Origin: Aphrocallistes beatrix
Taxonomy: Eukaryota > Porifera > Hexactinellida > Sceptrulophora > Aphrocallistidae
Direction of reading: 5' to 3'
Assembly (NCBI GenBank): GCA_963281255.1
Contig: OY725488.1
Location: 9,645,524 to 9,709,523 of the forward strand
DNA: 64,000 nucleotides
The position numbers and the translations under genes were made by a program. The notes under the pieces were generated by a model, which did not search any database, was not told where the DNA came from, and saw only the letters and a list, made by a program, of their open reading frames with translations. This document shows, piece by piece, positions 20,586 to 32,200 of the stretch (its first letter is position 1; every line of letters starts with the position of its first letter).

Positions 20586-21772
20586 CTACAGAGAATTAAT
20601 CAGTGCAAATCAATTCAAAGTACATCATAAATTCTGGGCAAAATATAATACTCTTACATAGGACTACAGTTTCTGAGATATTTCTTACATTCCACTCCAC
20701 ACTGTATATGATTCTATTTTTAGACAATAGTTCTGTACAGCTAATTGATTGTGTAAAAATGAATTCGAAAATCTGTTACAAATTCGGTATCTGTTTGTAC
20801 AATTTAAATTTTATTCACTTCATAAAATATGAAATTTTAGTATTTTAAATGGAAAATATTGGACCAACCATTGTAGGGGAATGTACAAAGAATATAGACA
20901 TACATGCATACGTACATACATAGGTAAATGCTGAGATAAAACATAAAGTTCCAGAAAGTAATACAATTTTGGAAAATAAACGATAAAGTTTTACTGAATA
21001 AATGTGTACACATTCTCAGAAATTCAATGTCACTGTCGAGAGGAAGGTTTGGATATTTTCAAAATAGTTGTATACAGTTATTTTGATTAGTTGACAAGAC
21101 TATTATCCTGTTATCAGAATTCAGTGCTATCCCTCTTGGCTCTAAGAACTCTCCTCTCTTCTCTCCTCTTCTACCGAATTTCTGTATCAACCCTCCTCTG
21201 ATTGAGAAGATTGCTACCGAGTGGGATGAGTAATCTGTCATGAGGATATTGTTCTGTTGATCTAGACAGAAGAACAGAGGGTTAGTGAGAGGAGTACCTT
21301 CTCCACAACGTATCATCTCCCTCAAGAACTGATGCGAGTGATTGAATACATAAATACAATGATAACCTTCCTTCAATACCACAATCTCACTCTGAGTCAG
21401 TTTAATATCTCTAGGACCCAAAATATGATGTATGAATGAGTTGAAAGTGAGATTCACATTCAGACACTGAATTCGATCTTCCATATTCTCGCAAACGTAG
21501 ATTAGATTTTTCAAAATTGATACTTCGATACCACGTGGTCGAACAAACATAAGTTCCCCTCCTTTTCCAACAGACTGCAATAACTTCCCTTCAACAGAAT
21601 ACACATTCAGACAATTACCCAGAGCTTGTGTAACATAGACTTTATTCTCGTCGAAACAAATGCCATATGGTTCATTCATCTTCTCATCAAACTGAAAAAG
21701 AAACTGGAATGAACTAGTGAAGACCTGTATGCGATTGTTTCCTTGATCGCAAATGTAAATATTATTTGTTTG
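20586..21772 (-). repeat. Right arm of the 1187-base inverted repeat
   Basis: This is the reverse complement of 17886-19072. It includes the propeller of gene J. The arm ends inside J's first blade, and J's coiled coil lies just outside it. Confidence 0.9.
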
Positions 21773-22287
21773 AGGATGGATTGAGATTGATTGAGGATAC
21801 TCGACACTCCAACTTCAGTAGAACGAGCATGACTGTGCTTACCAGCAATTAGAACAGGTTCTCCTTTCTTCTTGTAGTCCAATAGTCCGATAATCCTGAT
21901 CTTTCCGATCTCACTCAGTCTCTCTTCCAGTGTTCCATCCCACTCCAGCTCTACACGGCTCATTCTAGTCTCAGTCGATTCCAGACTCAATTCGAGTTCT
22001 CTAATGCGGGTATTTAGTGGAGCGATGCTTAACTCCAAAGCTTCGTAGTTTTCATTTCCTTTCAGAGCGGACATGACACTCTCTTTAGAGTTAGAGAGTT
22101 GTTGGATCTGTTCCCTTACTTCTTCTCCCTTGTAGCTAGCCACCAGCTGATCCAGCTGAGACAGTAGAGCAGCTTCTCTCTCATTCAGCGTTTGGTGAGA
22201 TTTAGAGAACTTATCTCTTATCTCTTTTCTCACTCTCTCCACCTGAGAGAGGAATGGTTCACTCTCTGACTCAGACAAACTTGCCAT
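21059..22287 (-). pseudogene. NHL-repeat protein J: coiled coil plus propeller, one frameshift
   Basis: It starts at MASLSESESEPFLSQVERVR. About 145 residues of coiled coil follow (LNEREAALLSQLDQLVASYK, IRELELSLESTETRMSRVEL). The frame then runs past GEPVLIAGKHSHARSTEVG into nonsense. One frame over, EYPQSISIHPQTNNIYICDQ opens a canonical propeller that continues to a TGA at 21059. One base is missing near 21800. No GT-AG pair gives the right phase. This is the complete form of the family: coiled coil followed by six blades. The lesion could be real or a sequencing error; gene G shares the propeller. Confidence 0.75.
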
Positions 22288-23027
22288 GAAATGTATCTAA
22301 CAAAACTACTAAGAATCAAAAAGAAACATAATCAGATTTAGCAATTTGTCAGTGGACAGTCGACAAACGTTAATTTAAATATTCGTTAATTTGAAAATTA
22401 GTTATAGTTGGAGTTCTATTAAACTGCTCATCCTAATGAATACAATTATCAACCATTACTACAAGAGTTAATTCACCACCATCGTAGAGTGCTCAAAATG
22501 GACATATGTAGCATAAAGTGGCTCATAATTTGAAAGCATTGAGATTGAATATTCTTTAGATTTATCCTCTAGGACTAATTTGAACGGATATACGTATTTC
22601 GAATCTGAAACCTGATTAGTTATATCCTTTATCGTTTAAGAATATTCGTCTTCATGAATAGACCCATTTAGTACTATTGGCATGCGAAATAATGAAATGT
22701 CCAAATGATTTAGTTCGGGTAGTGTGCATACAATTTACTTCTATAACCGGGGAAATGGGGAGAGGGGTAAAAATTTCCATCTTTTTATACATACCAATGT
22801 ATCTCTATGTTTGGAAAAAAGTGGAAATGATTATGCTTTCGAAACAGTTTATGACTTGTAGAATGATCATGTCATAAACTGATCTGTCTTGGATTAATAA
22901 TATTTTCCGAATTATCTAAGTAGGCATTATTCGAGCCAGCTATTCAGAAAATGTGCCATCTTAATGTAGTTTGACTGAAAGATGACTGCGATCACTGCAT
23001 ATATATTGTTGTGATCTATATCATTTA
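22288..23027. other. Intergenic, no gene seen
   Basis: AT-rich 5' flank of gene J and the interval to gene 23136-24002. No convincing exon or repeat was found. Confidence 0.4.
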
Positions 23028-23074
23028 TGATTAGAATTGAACAGTGAAGAGAGAATGGCAGAAGCAGATTCATG
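23028..23074 (+). repeat. 47-base stray fragment of the NHL-family 5' leader
   Basis: TTAGAATTGAACAGTGAAGA is followed by the first codons MAEADS, then unrelated sequence. It is an isolated copy of the leader that precedes members B, C and M. Confidence 0.65.
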
Positions 23075-23135
23075 TCTATAACATCAGTAGCTTGGCTATC
23101 CCCCAACACATCACTATTCTCAATTCGAGAAATAT

Positions 23136-24002
23136 CTATGGTATATCAAATAACATTGAAGTGAAGTCCATTTCTTGGGATTGAGCCTGGGCAATGGAAT
23201 AGGAATTGCAAGGTTGACTCAGAACACTGTTCCTGGTGCCAACTTCATTACAGTTAAGTGCCTGAGTATAATCTGCATTCTCCAACTGTTGATTAGCATT
23301 CATATCCAAATGCTTGGCCATTATATCTGGAGAGATGTCCATGAAACAGTTTGTGTGTGGTGAATCAGTGTGGGAGTGCGAATTAGGAATTGGCACATCA
23401 CACTCAGATAAAGTCTGCATTACAGTCTCTTTGTCAAAGATATCCTCAGTCAATGCATTGGAAATAGAAGGTACATTTCCTAGAGGCAGGGAAGTTTGAC
23501 CTCCAAAAAGTTTTGTCGAGTCTTTGGAATCAATTACCACTGCTGGTTTAATTTTTCGCTCCTTTTTCCTCTTCGGTTTCCTAACAATAGATTTTTGAGT
23601 TTCCAAAACAGGAATTTGTTCTAATTGCGTCGGCACAGAGTTAATATCTATCTTCAATTCAATCGTGTTTGAATACCATTTTTTCTTGCGTAGAACTAAC
23701 TCCAAGTCTGACTGTATCTCGAGTATTATGTTGAATTGAGCTTGGAACGCAGAGAGATCGCTCAGTTGGTGTGGAATATCCAACTTTTGAGATAGAAATA
23801 CGCCTAAAGTAGCTACTTGTAATTCCAAATCTCTGAAATGTCTAAACATGGAAGTTTGTACTCGCAAGACTTGAAGAGTGATTCTCTCAGAGAGAGTTTT
23901 GATCTGAGAGAGAAGAGAAGTAGTTGACCTTGACCTCTGTTGCAGCAAAATCTCAAGATCAAATTGATCCTTTCGTATAGTATTCAGCTCTTGAAGATAC
24001 AT
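23136..24002 (-). CDS. Coiled-coil protein with basic patch and acidic tail, family not recognised
   Basis: This 288-residue single-exon frame starts at the first ATG (MYLQELNTIRKDQFDLEILL). Residues 1-115 are helical and heptad-like (LLSQIKTLSERITLQVLRVQ, DLELQVATLGVFLSQKL). A strongly basic patch VRKPKRKKERKIKP near residue 145 could be a nuclear signal. The rest is Ser/Asn-rich and acidic, ending in EMDFTSMLFDIP, a pattern reminiscent of activation domains. A nuclear regulator is a guess only. A TATATAAG box lies about 40 bases upstream of the ATG. There is no paralogue in the window. Confidence 0.6.
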   Translation of the reverse strand: MYLQELNTIRKDQFDLEILLQQRSRSTTSLLSQIKTLSERITLQVLRVQTSMFRHFRDLELQVATLGVFLSQKLDIPHQLSDLSAFQAQFNIILEIQSDLELVLRKKKWYSNTIELKIDINSVPTQLEQIPVLETQKSIVRKPKRKKERKIKPAVVIDSKDSTKLFGGQTSLPLGNVPSISNALTEDIFDKETVMQTLSECDVPIPNSHSHTDSPHTNCFMDISPDIMAKHLDMNANQQLENADYTQALNCNEVGTRNSVLSQPCNSYSIAQAQSQEMDFTSMLFDIP

Positions 24003-24154
24003 TAGAGTTTTGGGAGTGACTATTCAAAAATTTTAACTTATATAGTAGATAAGTTAATAAATTAGAATTTAAGCGCTGGATAGTTAATTTTAACAGATTA
24101 TAAATCAATGACATGATCCAACTATAATTTCAATTGCATATGTATATGTATTTA

Positions 24155-24333
24155 CAGTGGAGTCTCGAATAACTGACACATTGTGGGACATGTTTTGTCC
24201 GTTGTAGAGAGATGTCGGCTTCTAGGAGAATGCTTAACTATTACAGACGCAAATGCTAAATTCATTCCGTTCCACGAGGCTTGTCCATTGTAGAGGAATT
24301 GTCCGCTTTTGTCGGTTTTGGGAGACCTCACTG
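24155..24333. mobile_element. Pogo-like MITE, 179 bases, TA target
   Basis: Ends CAGTGGAGTCTCGAATAAC and (reverse complement) CAGTGAGGTCTCCCAAAAC are imperfect inverted repeats between TA dinucleotides. TGTCCG-type motifs recur inside. It is non-coding and lies upstream of gene 23136-24002. Confidence 0.7.
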
Positions 24334-24737
24334 TATACTAGTATTTCAGGACCAAATCGGTAAGATTAAATGTGAAATCCACAAAGAAGCGAATAAAAGC
24401 ATTATTTCAATACAGACCTGTTGCATGAGAAATTGACCCCCATGGGAAAATGACTCCCCTTGTATATAGGAACCATGGATACTCAATAATTAGGGGGAGT
24501 CATTTTCACATGGGGGTCATATTCCTACGATAGGTGCGTGAGAAAATGACTCCCCTCTACTATTTAACGTATTGATCATCTTGGTGAATATTTAGTCATC
24601 TTAGTGAATATTTAATATTCTATCACACTATTACAACTTCCTGTGGTGATTTCCTAATTGGAAGGGATGACAATTGCATCTAGAATATTTAGTATTCTAT
24701 CACACTATTACATCTTCCTGTAGTGATTTCGTATACT

Positions 24738-24761
24738 TGCTACGGAACATGTTCCGTAGCA
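24738..24761. repeat. Perfect 24-base palindrome matching the other element's TIR tip
   Basis: TGCTACGGAACATG joined to its mirror gives a perfect palindrome. The half-site is the tip of the 39.6-42.1 kb element's TIRs. It lies just inside the left TIR of the Ginger element and is absent from the right end. Confidence 0.7.
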
Positions 24762-24935
24762 TACTTATCATGAGTAATAAAATAAAGAAAATAGGAAAGT
24801 ATTGGCATATGTTACACAGTGTTGTTATTGTGTAAATAAACTCATACAATCTGGTACAATATAGTAATAAGTTTATTAACATATTTTAGTTTTTGCAACA
24901 ATAAATTCTACAGATAACAAACATCATTTTGTAGA

Positions 24936-25898
24936 TTAAATACATAATTCAGGGTGTAGTAAGTAAAACACTGAATTCAGTTTCCCCAAAGTTGTGTTCT
25001 TCCCCCATTCTGATATTTTAGGAGACAGCAGATCATTATACTTGTACCAAACACCATTCTGGTATATCATTAAATAGAAATGATTGCCAATAAATAAAGT
25101 ATATCCTGCCAATCTGTAGCATAGGGTTCGTTCATTGTTAGCAATATAGATTGACTCATCAATATCACCCATTTTAAGTGTACAATTTGATTCAGAGATA
25201 TGTCCAAGTTCTATTACGAATATTGTTGGTATATTTTGGAAGTGACCAGAGAGTAATTCAAGTTTAGATTTGTCTGACTGGCATCTTTTGCAATTCGCAG
25301 GAATCATCTTCTTATCAATGCAATCTTGTAATGTAGAGGTGACTTTAGTAAAGCTGCCGACTTGAAGACTAGCATCAAATGTATCACAGCAGCTGTAGCA
25401 TTTAAACGTCGTAGAATAAACATCGTTAGATAGCCTGAATTTTCGAAGAAGTTTTATTATTAATGCCTCAGAACCAAAGAAATTATACTTTTTAACTATT
25501 ATTTCGTATGTAAGCGGAATATTGATCAAATTTGCAATGTAGTGTCGAAGTTCATCGAACTTGAGGTCATGAATTAGTGACAAAAAATGTTCTCCATCTG
25601 TATTAGGTGTGAATCCGGTGAATTTTATTGCATTCTCTATGCTAACTTTATTTAAACCAATCAGTGATATTACATTATCTATCGAACAGGTGTTTACATG
25701 TAGGATATCGTTAAATTCCCCTTGCCAAATTGGACACAATTTTTCAAGTTCAGACGCGACACCGTGAGAATAGCACTCTTGAGCAATATCCGAGTTCGAG
25801 TTTAGTTGAATATCTTTTGTTCCCTCATCTTCAGAATCGATATAAATAAGTTTAGAATTCGAAATACTTTCCAGTACCACAGGTAATAGAACAGCCAA
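24936..25898 (-). CDS. Ubiquitin-specific-peptidase-like module of the Ginger element
   Basis: Open for 320 codons; the real start is probably in an upstream exon. A cysteine box HVNTCSIDNVISLIG resembles the NTCYxNxxxQ box of USP-type (C19/C98) peptidases. A zinc ribbon follows with Cys pairs KCYSC and CKRC about 45 residues apart. IPTIFVIELG resembles the strand before the USP core. Near the end GNHFYLMIYQNGVWYKYND matches the His box GHY..Y....WY.(F/Y)(D/N)D. Candidate catalytic residues are that Cys and His, with Asn or Asp in YND. The domain is inferred from these motifs alone. A homologous but truncated module is at 41553-42020. A role in protecting transposition proteins from ubiquitin control is speculative. 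Confidence 0.65.
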   Translation of the reverse strand: MAVLLPVVLESISNSKLIYIDSEDEGTKDIQLNSNSDIAQECYSHGVASELEKLCPIWQGEFNDILHVNTCSIDNVISLIGLNKVSIENAIKFTGFTPNTDGEHFLSLIHDLKFDELRHYIANLINIPLTYEIIVKKYNFFGSEALIIKLLRKFRLSNDVYSTTFKCYSCCDTFDASLQVGSFTKVTSTLQDCIDKKMIPANCKRCQSDKSKLELLSGHFQNIPTIFVIELGHISESNCTLKMGDIDESIYIANNERTLCYRLAGYTLFIGNHFYLMIYQNGVWYKYNDLLSPKISEWGKNTTLGKLNSVFYLLHPELCI

Positions 25899-25928
25899 GG
25901 GGTAGTCACATTTATGTCTTTCATCTAT

Positions 25929-26233
25929 TTATATCTGACAAGTTTCGAGATGTTCATTATACCACTTGGAAACCAGGCAAGCAACCTTTTCTTTCAGAGC
26001 ATATTCAACTGAAGTCTCTGGATGGTACGAAATAAGATCATTGAATTTCAGGTATTTAGATTTTTCATCTAATTGTCGATGTAAATCAGAGATGTAGGAG
26101 TTCTCTTTCAACGCATTTATAAGTTTAGGTTTGATGCTGTTTATAATTTCCAGGTATTCATCATAGGTAAGAAGATTGGGATCAGATTCAAATATATTTC
26201 TACCATCGAACCAATAGTGCCATCTCCACCTTA
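25929..26233 (-). CDS. Likely upstream exon of the Ginger peptidase gene
   Basis: After an acceptor (TTTTAAG) the frame reads WRWHYWFDGRNIFESDPN and continues through LLTYDEYLEIINSIKPKL to KWYNEHLETCQI and a TAA at 25929. Coding-like composition and adjacency suggest it joins the peptidase frame, but no clean donor is visible before the stop. It may mark another lesion. Confidence 0.45.
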
Positions 26234-27418
26234 AAATAATTGACTAAGAATAAAATTTGAACGGATAGGTGTTTGAAACCTGAACGATATTTTAATTGTG
26301 TGAATGTTGTACACTTCGACTAAGGATTAATTGTATCAAATAATATTTTTTAGCATTCTGATTTTTTTAAATTTGAATTTTTTGTGATATTCTTTTAATT
26401 AATATGTACCTTGTACATCTAATAGCTAGCTAGTATTTCGCGGAATTTTATTATTTTTGATTCCCTTTGCAAAATACTATATTACATACTTACATTTAGA
26501 GCTAGAGAAGTAGTTAGTAGTCAAGTCATCTACTTTCGAGTTGGAACATTCAAACGACATTGAGGAGGAAGTTGGCGAAGATTGCAACTACAGAATTGAG
26601 AATAATGATCTAACATACTGAAGTATCATGCATAGGGAGATTTACGCTACCGATTATTGTACACGTATACATTCGTGCAATGTATCAAATACGTAAATTA
26701 AATATGAAATCTGAAAACATAAAAATGTTGATGATGAACCAACCAACCTTGCATTGTTTTAGCTTTTTGGATGCTTTTCGCTTTTGAGAATTCTGATTTG
26801 TCGATGTAGTCGATGTAGTAGTTTGAACGACAATGTGATGAGTCTAAATAATTGTTATTTTACAAATCAATTGTTGGTTCTTTGATAATATACACGTAAT
26901 ATTATACATCTATTCGCTATCTCATAACATTTAACGGATAGCCATGACAGATACTTAAAATCGAGTAGTATTTTAATATTTGTGTAGATAGGAAAATATA
27001 GTACCTGTGAAATACGCTGCAAATACTTTTTGGTGAGATGGAATGGCACCTTTTTCGATTTTTGTCTCTGTTGATATTACGGATAAGCACGTTATCTGAC
27101 TTCTCGATGATTGATCTAAGGAAAGAGTTATAATAAATACTGAGTCTACAATTTATGTTATCCGTGCTTATTTTAACAACTCTATGTATCCGATCTGTCC
27201 GAAAATTCGGAAATTCCGTAATTGAGTAAATGTATTTTTAGTAAATTAAGATATCTCCTTTCGTTATTTTACTTAGTTTTCATTTACATAATCATTGCAC
27301 AAATGTAAGTAATTTATATAAAAGAAAAACAAACCTCTTACGATGAATCTTAGCATCAAATATCTGTTTCTGCCTTGCTTGATCTTGTAGGATATTTGTA
27401 CGTGCATTTCCATATTCA

Positions 27419-28727
27419 CTATTTCTGTGAGTCCATACTTTCTATCCACTCTAATGAATCAGAGGACACTGTATACGAGTTTTCACTTCTTTCAGAGTCA
27501 TTATTTTCAATAGCATCATCAGAACTTGAATTTCCATCTAGTTCTAAGCCACTTGTACTAAAGAGATAAGCCGGATTGCAATCTCGACCAAACATTAATC
27601 TAAATGGGGTCATCTTAGTCGATTTTTTGAGGTGTGTGTTTGCAGCTAAGCATGCCTCGTCAAGCCGTTGTGTCCATTCAATGTCTACGTCGTTGCGAAA
27701 CTTTTCGATTTTGCTAAATAAATATAAGTTATTGAATTGTTATCCAAGAAACTTCTATCTAAAAATATCCAAGAAACTTCTATCTAAAAAAACTCCTACA
27801 AACAAATACTTTCAAATAACTTTTTTCACAACTAGACTATGGTGGTAACATTATTATCCGAAAAGTGGTATTTACCAACCTTACTCTGAAATTCTGGACC
27901 TTGATCATGTTGAATGATTTCAGGGATGCCAAGTGTTAGGTATATAGAACGTAGCTTGTCAATTACTTCTTTAGTGCACTTCGATTTCAGCGGTCTTGCT
28001 ATTACATATTTAGATAAATAACAAACGGCAACTAATAGATGCAAATAGCCATCCTGAGTCATTGGCAGGTTACAGATTAAGTCCATTCCGATATGTTGCC
28101 ATGGCCTTTCTGGAGGTGGTATAGGTTGGAGTAGACGATTTGTATTCGTATTTGGATCCCTTTCCTTTCGGCATTTATCACAACTTTTTACCTATACGAA
28201 AAGATCACTCAATAGTACACTTTTTAAAGATATGCATTGGAAACTTCACACAATGTATCACCTGATTTCGAAATTTTATATAGCATCTAGAATTACAGCC
28301 CTAACTAACAATTGTTTTAAAATTAACATACTACTTACATAGCTTCTAACTTGCTCGCACATTCCAGTCCAATAGTATTCTCTGCGAATATTGTTGAGTG
28401 TAGCATTCTGGCCAGGATGATCTGAATCATGGTACAGCTGGAGTATAGTCGCTATTTCTGTTTTCAGTGGGCATTTTTAAAAATGTTCACTCCCATCTGG
28501 AAACATCACTTTCTGTACCAATAGAAAGAATAAAACCTTCCAAAAAGTAGATTAAGTAGATAATTATATTGTTTACTTATCTGATAAAGAATATTATTCT
28601 CTCCACTTATCCGAAATTTAAGTGATTTCCTTCGAAAGTTTCGCTTGAGAGCCTTGCTTTTGAAGGAATCAGGATATTTTTGGTACAATAAATAATCCTT
28701 AAGTTCTTCATACTCTGTTAACTCCAT
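27419..28727 (-). pseudogene. Ginger integrase-type transposase, exons with lesions
   Basis: Exon 1 (28727-28581) reads MELTEYEELKDYLLYQKYP to NNILYQ. Exon 2 (28512-28339) has a TAA in SEHF-KCPLK and then the zinc-binding YHDSDHPGQ...YYWTGM segment. Exon 3 (28191-27876) gives VKSCDKC, IGMDLICNLPMTQDG and QHDQGPEFQSKV, with the first two catalytic Asp. Exon 4 (27713-27419) resumes at IEKFRNDVDIEWTQ and TPFRLMFGRD. The stretch that should hold the catalytic Glu is missing between exons 3 and 4. The donor after exon 1 reads ATAAGT instead of GTAAGT. The enzyme is inactive; the family is gypsy-like integrase of Ginger transposons. Confidence 0.8.
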
Positions 28728-29272
28728 TAGCAAAAATGTCAAATTGATCAAGGGGATTATAAAATGTGTATATATATATAGTATTAATAATTGAATCACT
28801 ATCTTGCATGCAGGCACACACATGTGTGGTTTGAGTCACAGTAGAATAGTAGTAGAATAGAATTGTCATCCATTCCAATTACGAAATCACCACAGGAAGA
28901 TGTAATAGTGTGATAGAATACTAAATATTCTAGATGCAATTGTCATCCCTTCCAATTAGGAAATCACCACAGGAAGTTGTAATAGTGTGATAGAATACTA
29001 AATATTCTAGATGCAATTGTCATCCCTTCCAATTAGGAAATCACCACAGGAAGTTGTAATAGTGTGATAGAATACTAAATATTCACTAAGATGACTAAAT
29101 ATTCACCAAGATGATCAATACATTAAATAGTAGAGGGGAGTCATTTTCTCACGCACCTATCGTAGGAATATGACCCCCCATGTGAAAATGACTCCCCCTA
29201 ATTATTGAGTATCCATGGTTCCTATATACAAGGGGAGTCATTTTCCCATGGGGGTCAATTTCTCATGCAACA

Positions 29273-32200
29273 GACCTACTTGTATGCTTTATTGAGTACA
29301 TTTCAAAGTTATTTATTTATTCTTGGTTATATAGAAGGTGAATGAAGTCAGAATTTCCGAATTTATCATTAAGAACAGTTAAAATTATGGTTAAAACTGG
29401 ATTTGTAAACAATCGTAAGAATTCTGAAAACAAAACAATTTAGTAGGTGTTTTTCTGAATTAAATAAAAACACTGTCAAGTTCAAAGTCAATATTAGCTG
29501 TTACTAGTAGAGCAGACAAGTGCAACGAAGGCTTGCAAACATTTCTACCAATACTAAATCATAAAAACACGTAACAACTCTGAACTATATACAGTAATAT
29601 TAGCTGTGGTCTATAATTATAACTCCCAGCTACAGTAGAAAAGACGCATCGCAGTAAACAAAGACAGAATAATAGTTTGGTTATAAAGGTTATTTTCATT
29701 CTGAATTTGAGACTTTCAAAGTTCAAAGTTAGTATTAGCTGTGAATTAGGAAAGTTTCAACGCAAGATTGCAGACTATGAGTTTCTACTTATACAGAATC
29801 ATTTTTTCAATGAACATAGTATACTCTGCACTATCTACTAGTACATAGTAAATACTACTTAAGAAACATTTGAATATTAGCGTTGTAGTCTAGAAATAGC
29901 AGAAGAACTAAAAGGTACATCGACAGTAATTAACCCTTAAAAACAATAAATACCATATCTGATAGGAAAATAACAACGAAAGGAATTGCCGCACCTAAAA
30001 TAGTGCTGGCTACGCCTTTGACTGTAAGGTATTTTTGAGTAAGAAGTTAGGGTTTTCGTGGGAATTGAATTGGGAACAACAATTATCTTACGCATATTGG
30101 AATTCCCACAAGTGGCAATCGTTCGGGCAATGAGTTTGCATCCAAACGGCAATCTTTTTTTTAGGGTATTCAATTATTTTACGTATTAAATTCTAGAAAA
30201 CGCCAACTTTTTGTCAAGAAATTAATTTTATTACACATTATCCATAACTAGAATCTAAACTTTTCGATCATCACTCTGCTTTATATAGTACGTATAACAA
30301 AAAAATATGGAATTTGAATCACAGCTACATAACAACAGTAGTCACATGTTACTAACATCCTATTCTGAAAATGCTTACTCATTGATCAAGAAATGAGTCT
30401 TAATACGTATCAAAAATGTTTAAAATATTCAAGTACACGTTCAATAGAACCGCGGAATTACAAAGATCCTTGAGACATAAAAAATTATCTCAATTCAGAA
30501 ATACGTATATTAATATTGAAGTATATTTGATGTCATTACTACAAGAAGTGGTACGGCATTTGCCTACGACTTTCTCCAAAATATGCATTACAAGTATAAC
30601 AACGCTAATTTCTGCAGAACCACCCCAGCTTGCTTCCACCGGAGCTGAATAGGTGGTCGTTACTCTGAGGTGATTGGTGTGTGAGGTTCCACTGTATTAT
30701 AAACATTAAAATCAAACACACAACGCTGTAACATCTTCGACATTTTGTTCTATTATTAATTAGGAGTGCATTTGAGGTCAGGGGCGGTCCCAAAGGGGGG
30801 GGTTCTGGGGCATTTTCCCCGAGTTAAATTATAAATTATAATGGAGCTAACTCAATTTAAGTTTAAAATTCTTTTTCAATCTGATCTTAAATGCTCCCAG
30901 TATAAAGATTTTAAAACAAAGGAATGGACATCTGGGTTACTTCCAGAAAAGACGATTGGAATGTCATGCTACCTCAGTCAATCAAGGTTTGTGGATCCTA
31001 TGTAAGGTTGCCAAAACCGACAATTTGAGAGACCTTCTTTACAGGAATTCACCTATGATCCTAGAGTAGGTGACTGCAATATTAGATATTTATATTGAGC
31101 TCCTATAGGGAGATGCCCTTATAGCATGGACCAGCATCGCATCTAGGATCTCTTTATGGGGTAGATGTGCATATTTCGTAAAATATCATCACTTCCGGTT
31201 TCCATAATACGTATATTAGTAATTTTCATATCCTGACTGGTGTTTAATAACTCAACTTTGGCTAGGAATGTTGAATTGAAAGTGAATTGAAAATGAAAAT
31301 GAAAGTGGGGTGTTTTCTATTTATACCTTTGACCCCAAGTCATCTTAGGGATAATTATCATAATTATTAATGGAGCTACACTATCACTTGTCGACGTACA
31401 TTTTATTTCTAAATATAAAATATAAAAATATTATAATATTGTCAGTAAACATTAGTTATTGGTAGAATAGAAAATATTCAATGGAAATATTTTAACCAAA
31501 CAAGTTTTACTTTCTACTGAATTTAAGAACTAATAAATGTACAATTGATTAGTGAAGATACTTTTCCATAAAATCAGTAAACTAATTTTAGGGGTGGAAA
31601 AATAGGATAATATAGCCTTCAAAAGAAGTGCTAACAATGCAGTTCTGTAGAAAAGAGCATCGATTGAAAAACTTTTGAAATTTTTTAAAAATTAGACAAA
31701 GTTAAGGTTAGTAGGTTTGTGTCCTGAAAGCTGTCTAATGCAAGTAAGAGTATCTAAGCTTTTTTTGCGTCGCTATCTGTCCCGTACACAAAATTCCTGA
31801 ATTTAAATTGAGTGGTACAATATTAAACTGGCAATTAATATTACACTGATGAGAGTAGTTATAACAGTTCTCGGGAGGGATTAAGATACGGGTGAGTCAT
31901 AACTCCAGGAATTTTCAAGAATACTTATACTCAATAGTGTGATATCATAATAAGATATTTAAACAAAAATACTTGAAATATTCGGAGACATTTCAGATAT
32001 CCTATGTTCCCTCCCACCAATAAGAAGCCTCCTCTTAAATAGCTTAGTATCAAATATAGTTACATATTTCAGGTAACAAGGATCACGAGTCTTTAAAACA
32101 TGCTACGATTCATTCCTTGAATCATGGGACTTATCTTGTGATCATAAATTGAAACCTTAGAGCATATAAGGTTACCTGAAATATTACCCTACACAGCTAA

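Larger units (their letters stand above)
24419..29272 (-). mobile_element. Ginger-type DNA transposon, 4.85 kb, with long TIRs and 4-base target duplication
   Basis: Both ends start TGTTGCATGAGAAATTGACC and stay inverted for about 310 bases on the left and 405 on the right. GACC is duplicated on both sides (24415-24418 and 29273-29276). TGT...ACA termini, a 4-base target and an integrase-type transposase fit Ginger elements. The inner part of each TIR is built from 77-base tandem units: about 1.6 on the left, 2.8 on the right. The minus strand encodes an integrase (27.4-28.7 kb) and a ubiquitin-peptidase-like module (24.9-26.2 kb). Confidence 0.88.

Noticed and set aside
18810..20848. Repeated 81-codon ORF (MQINSKYIINSGQ) on both strands
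   Set aside because: It is non-coding 3' flank repeated by the palindrome and its copies; no domain and no start context.
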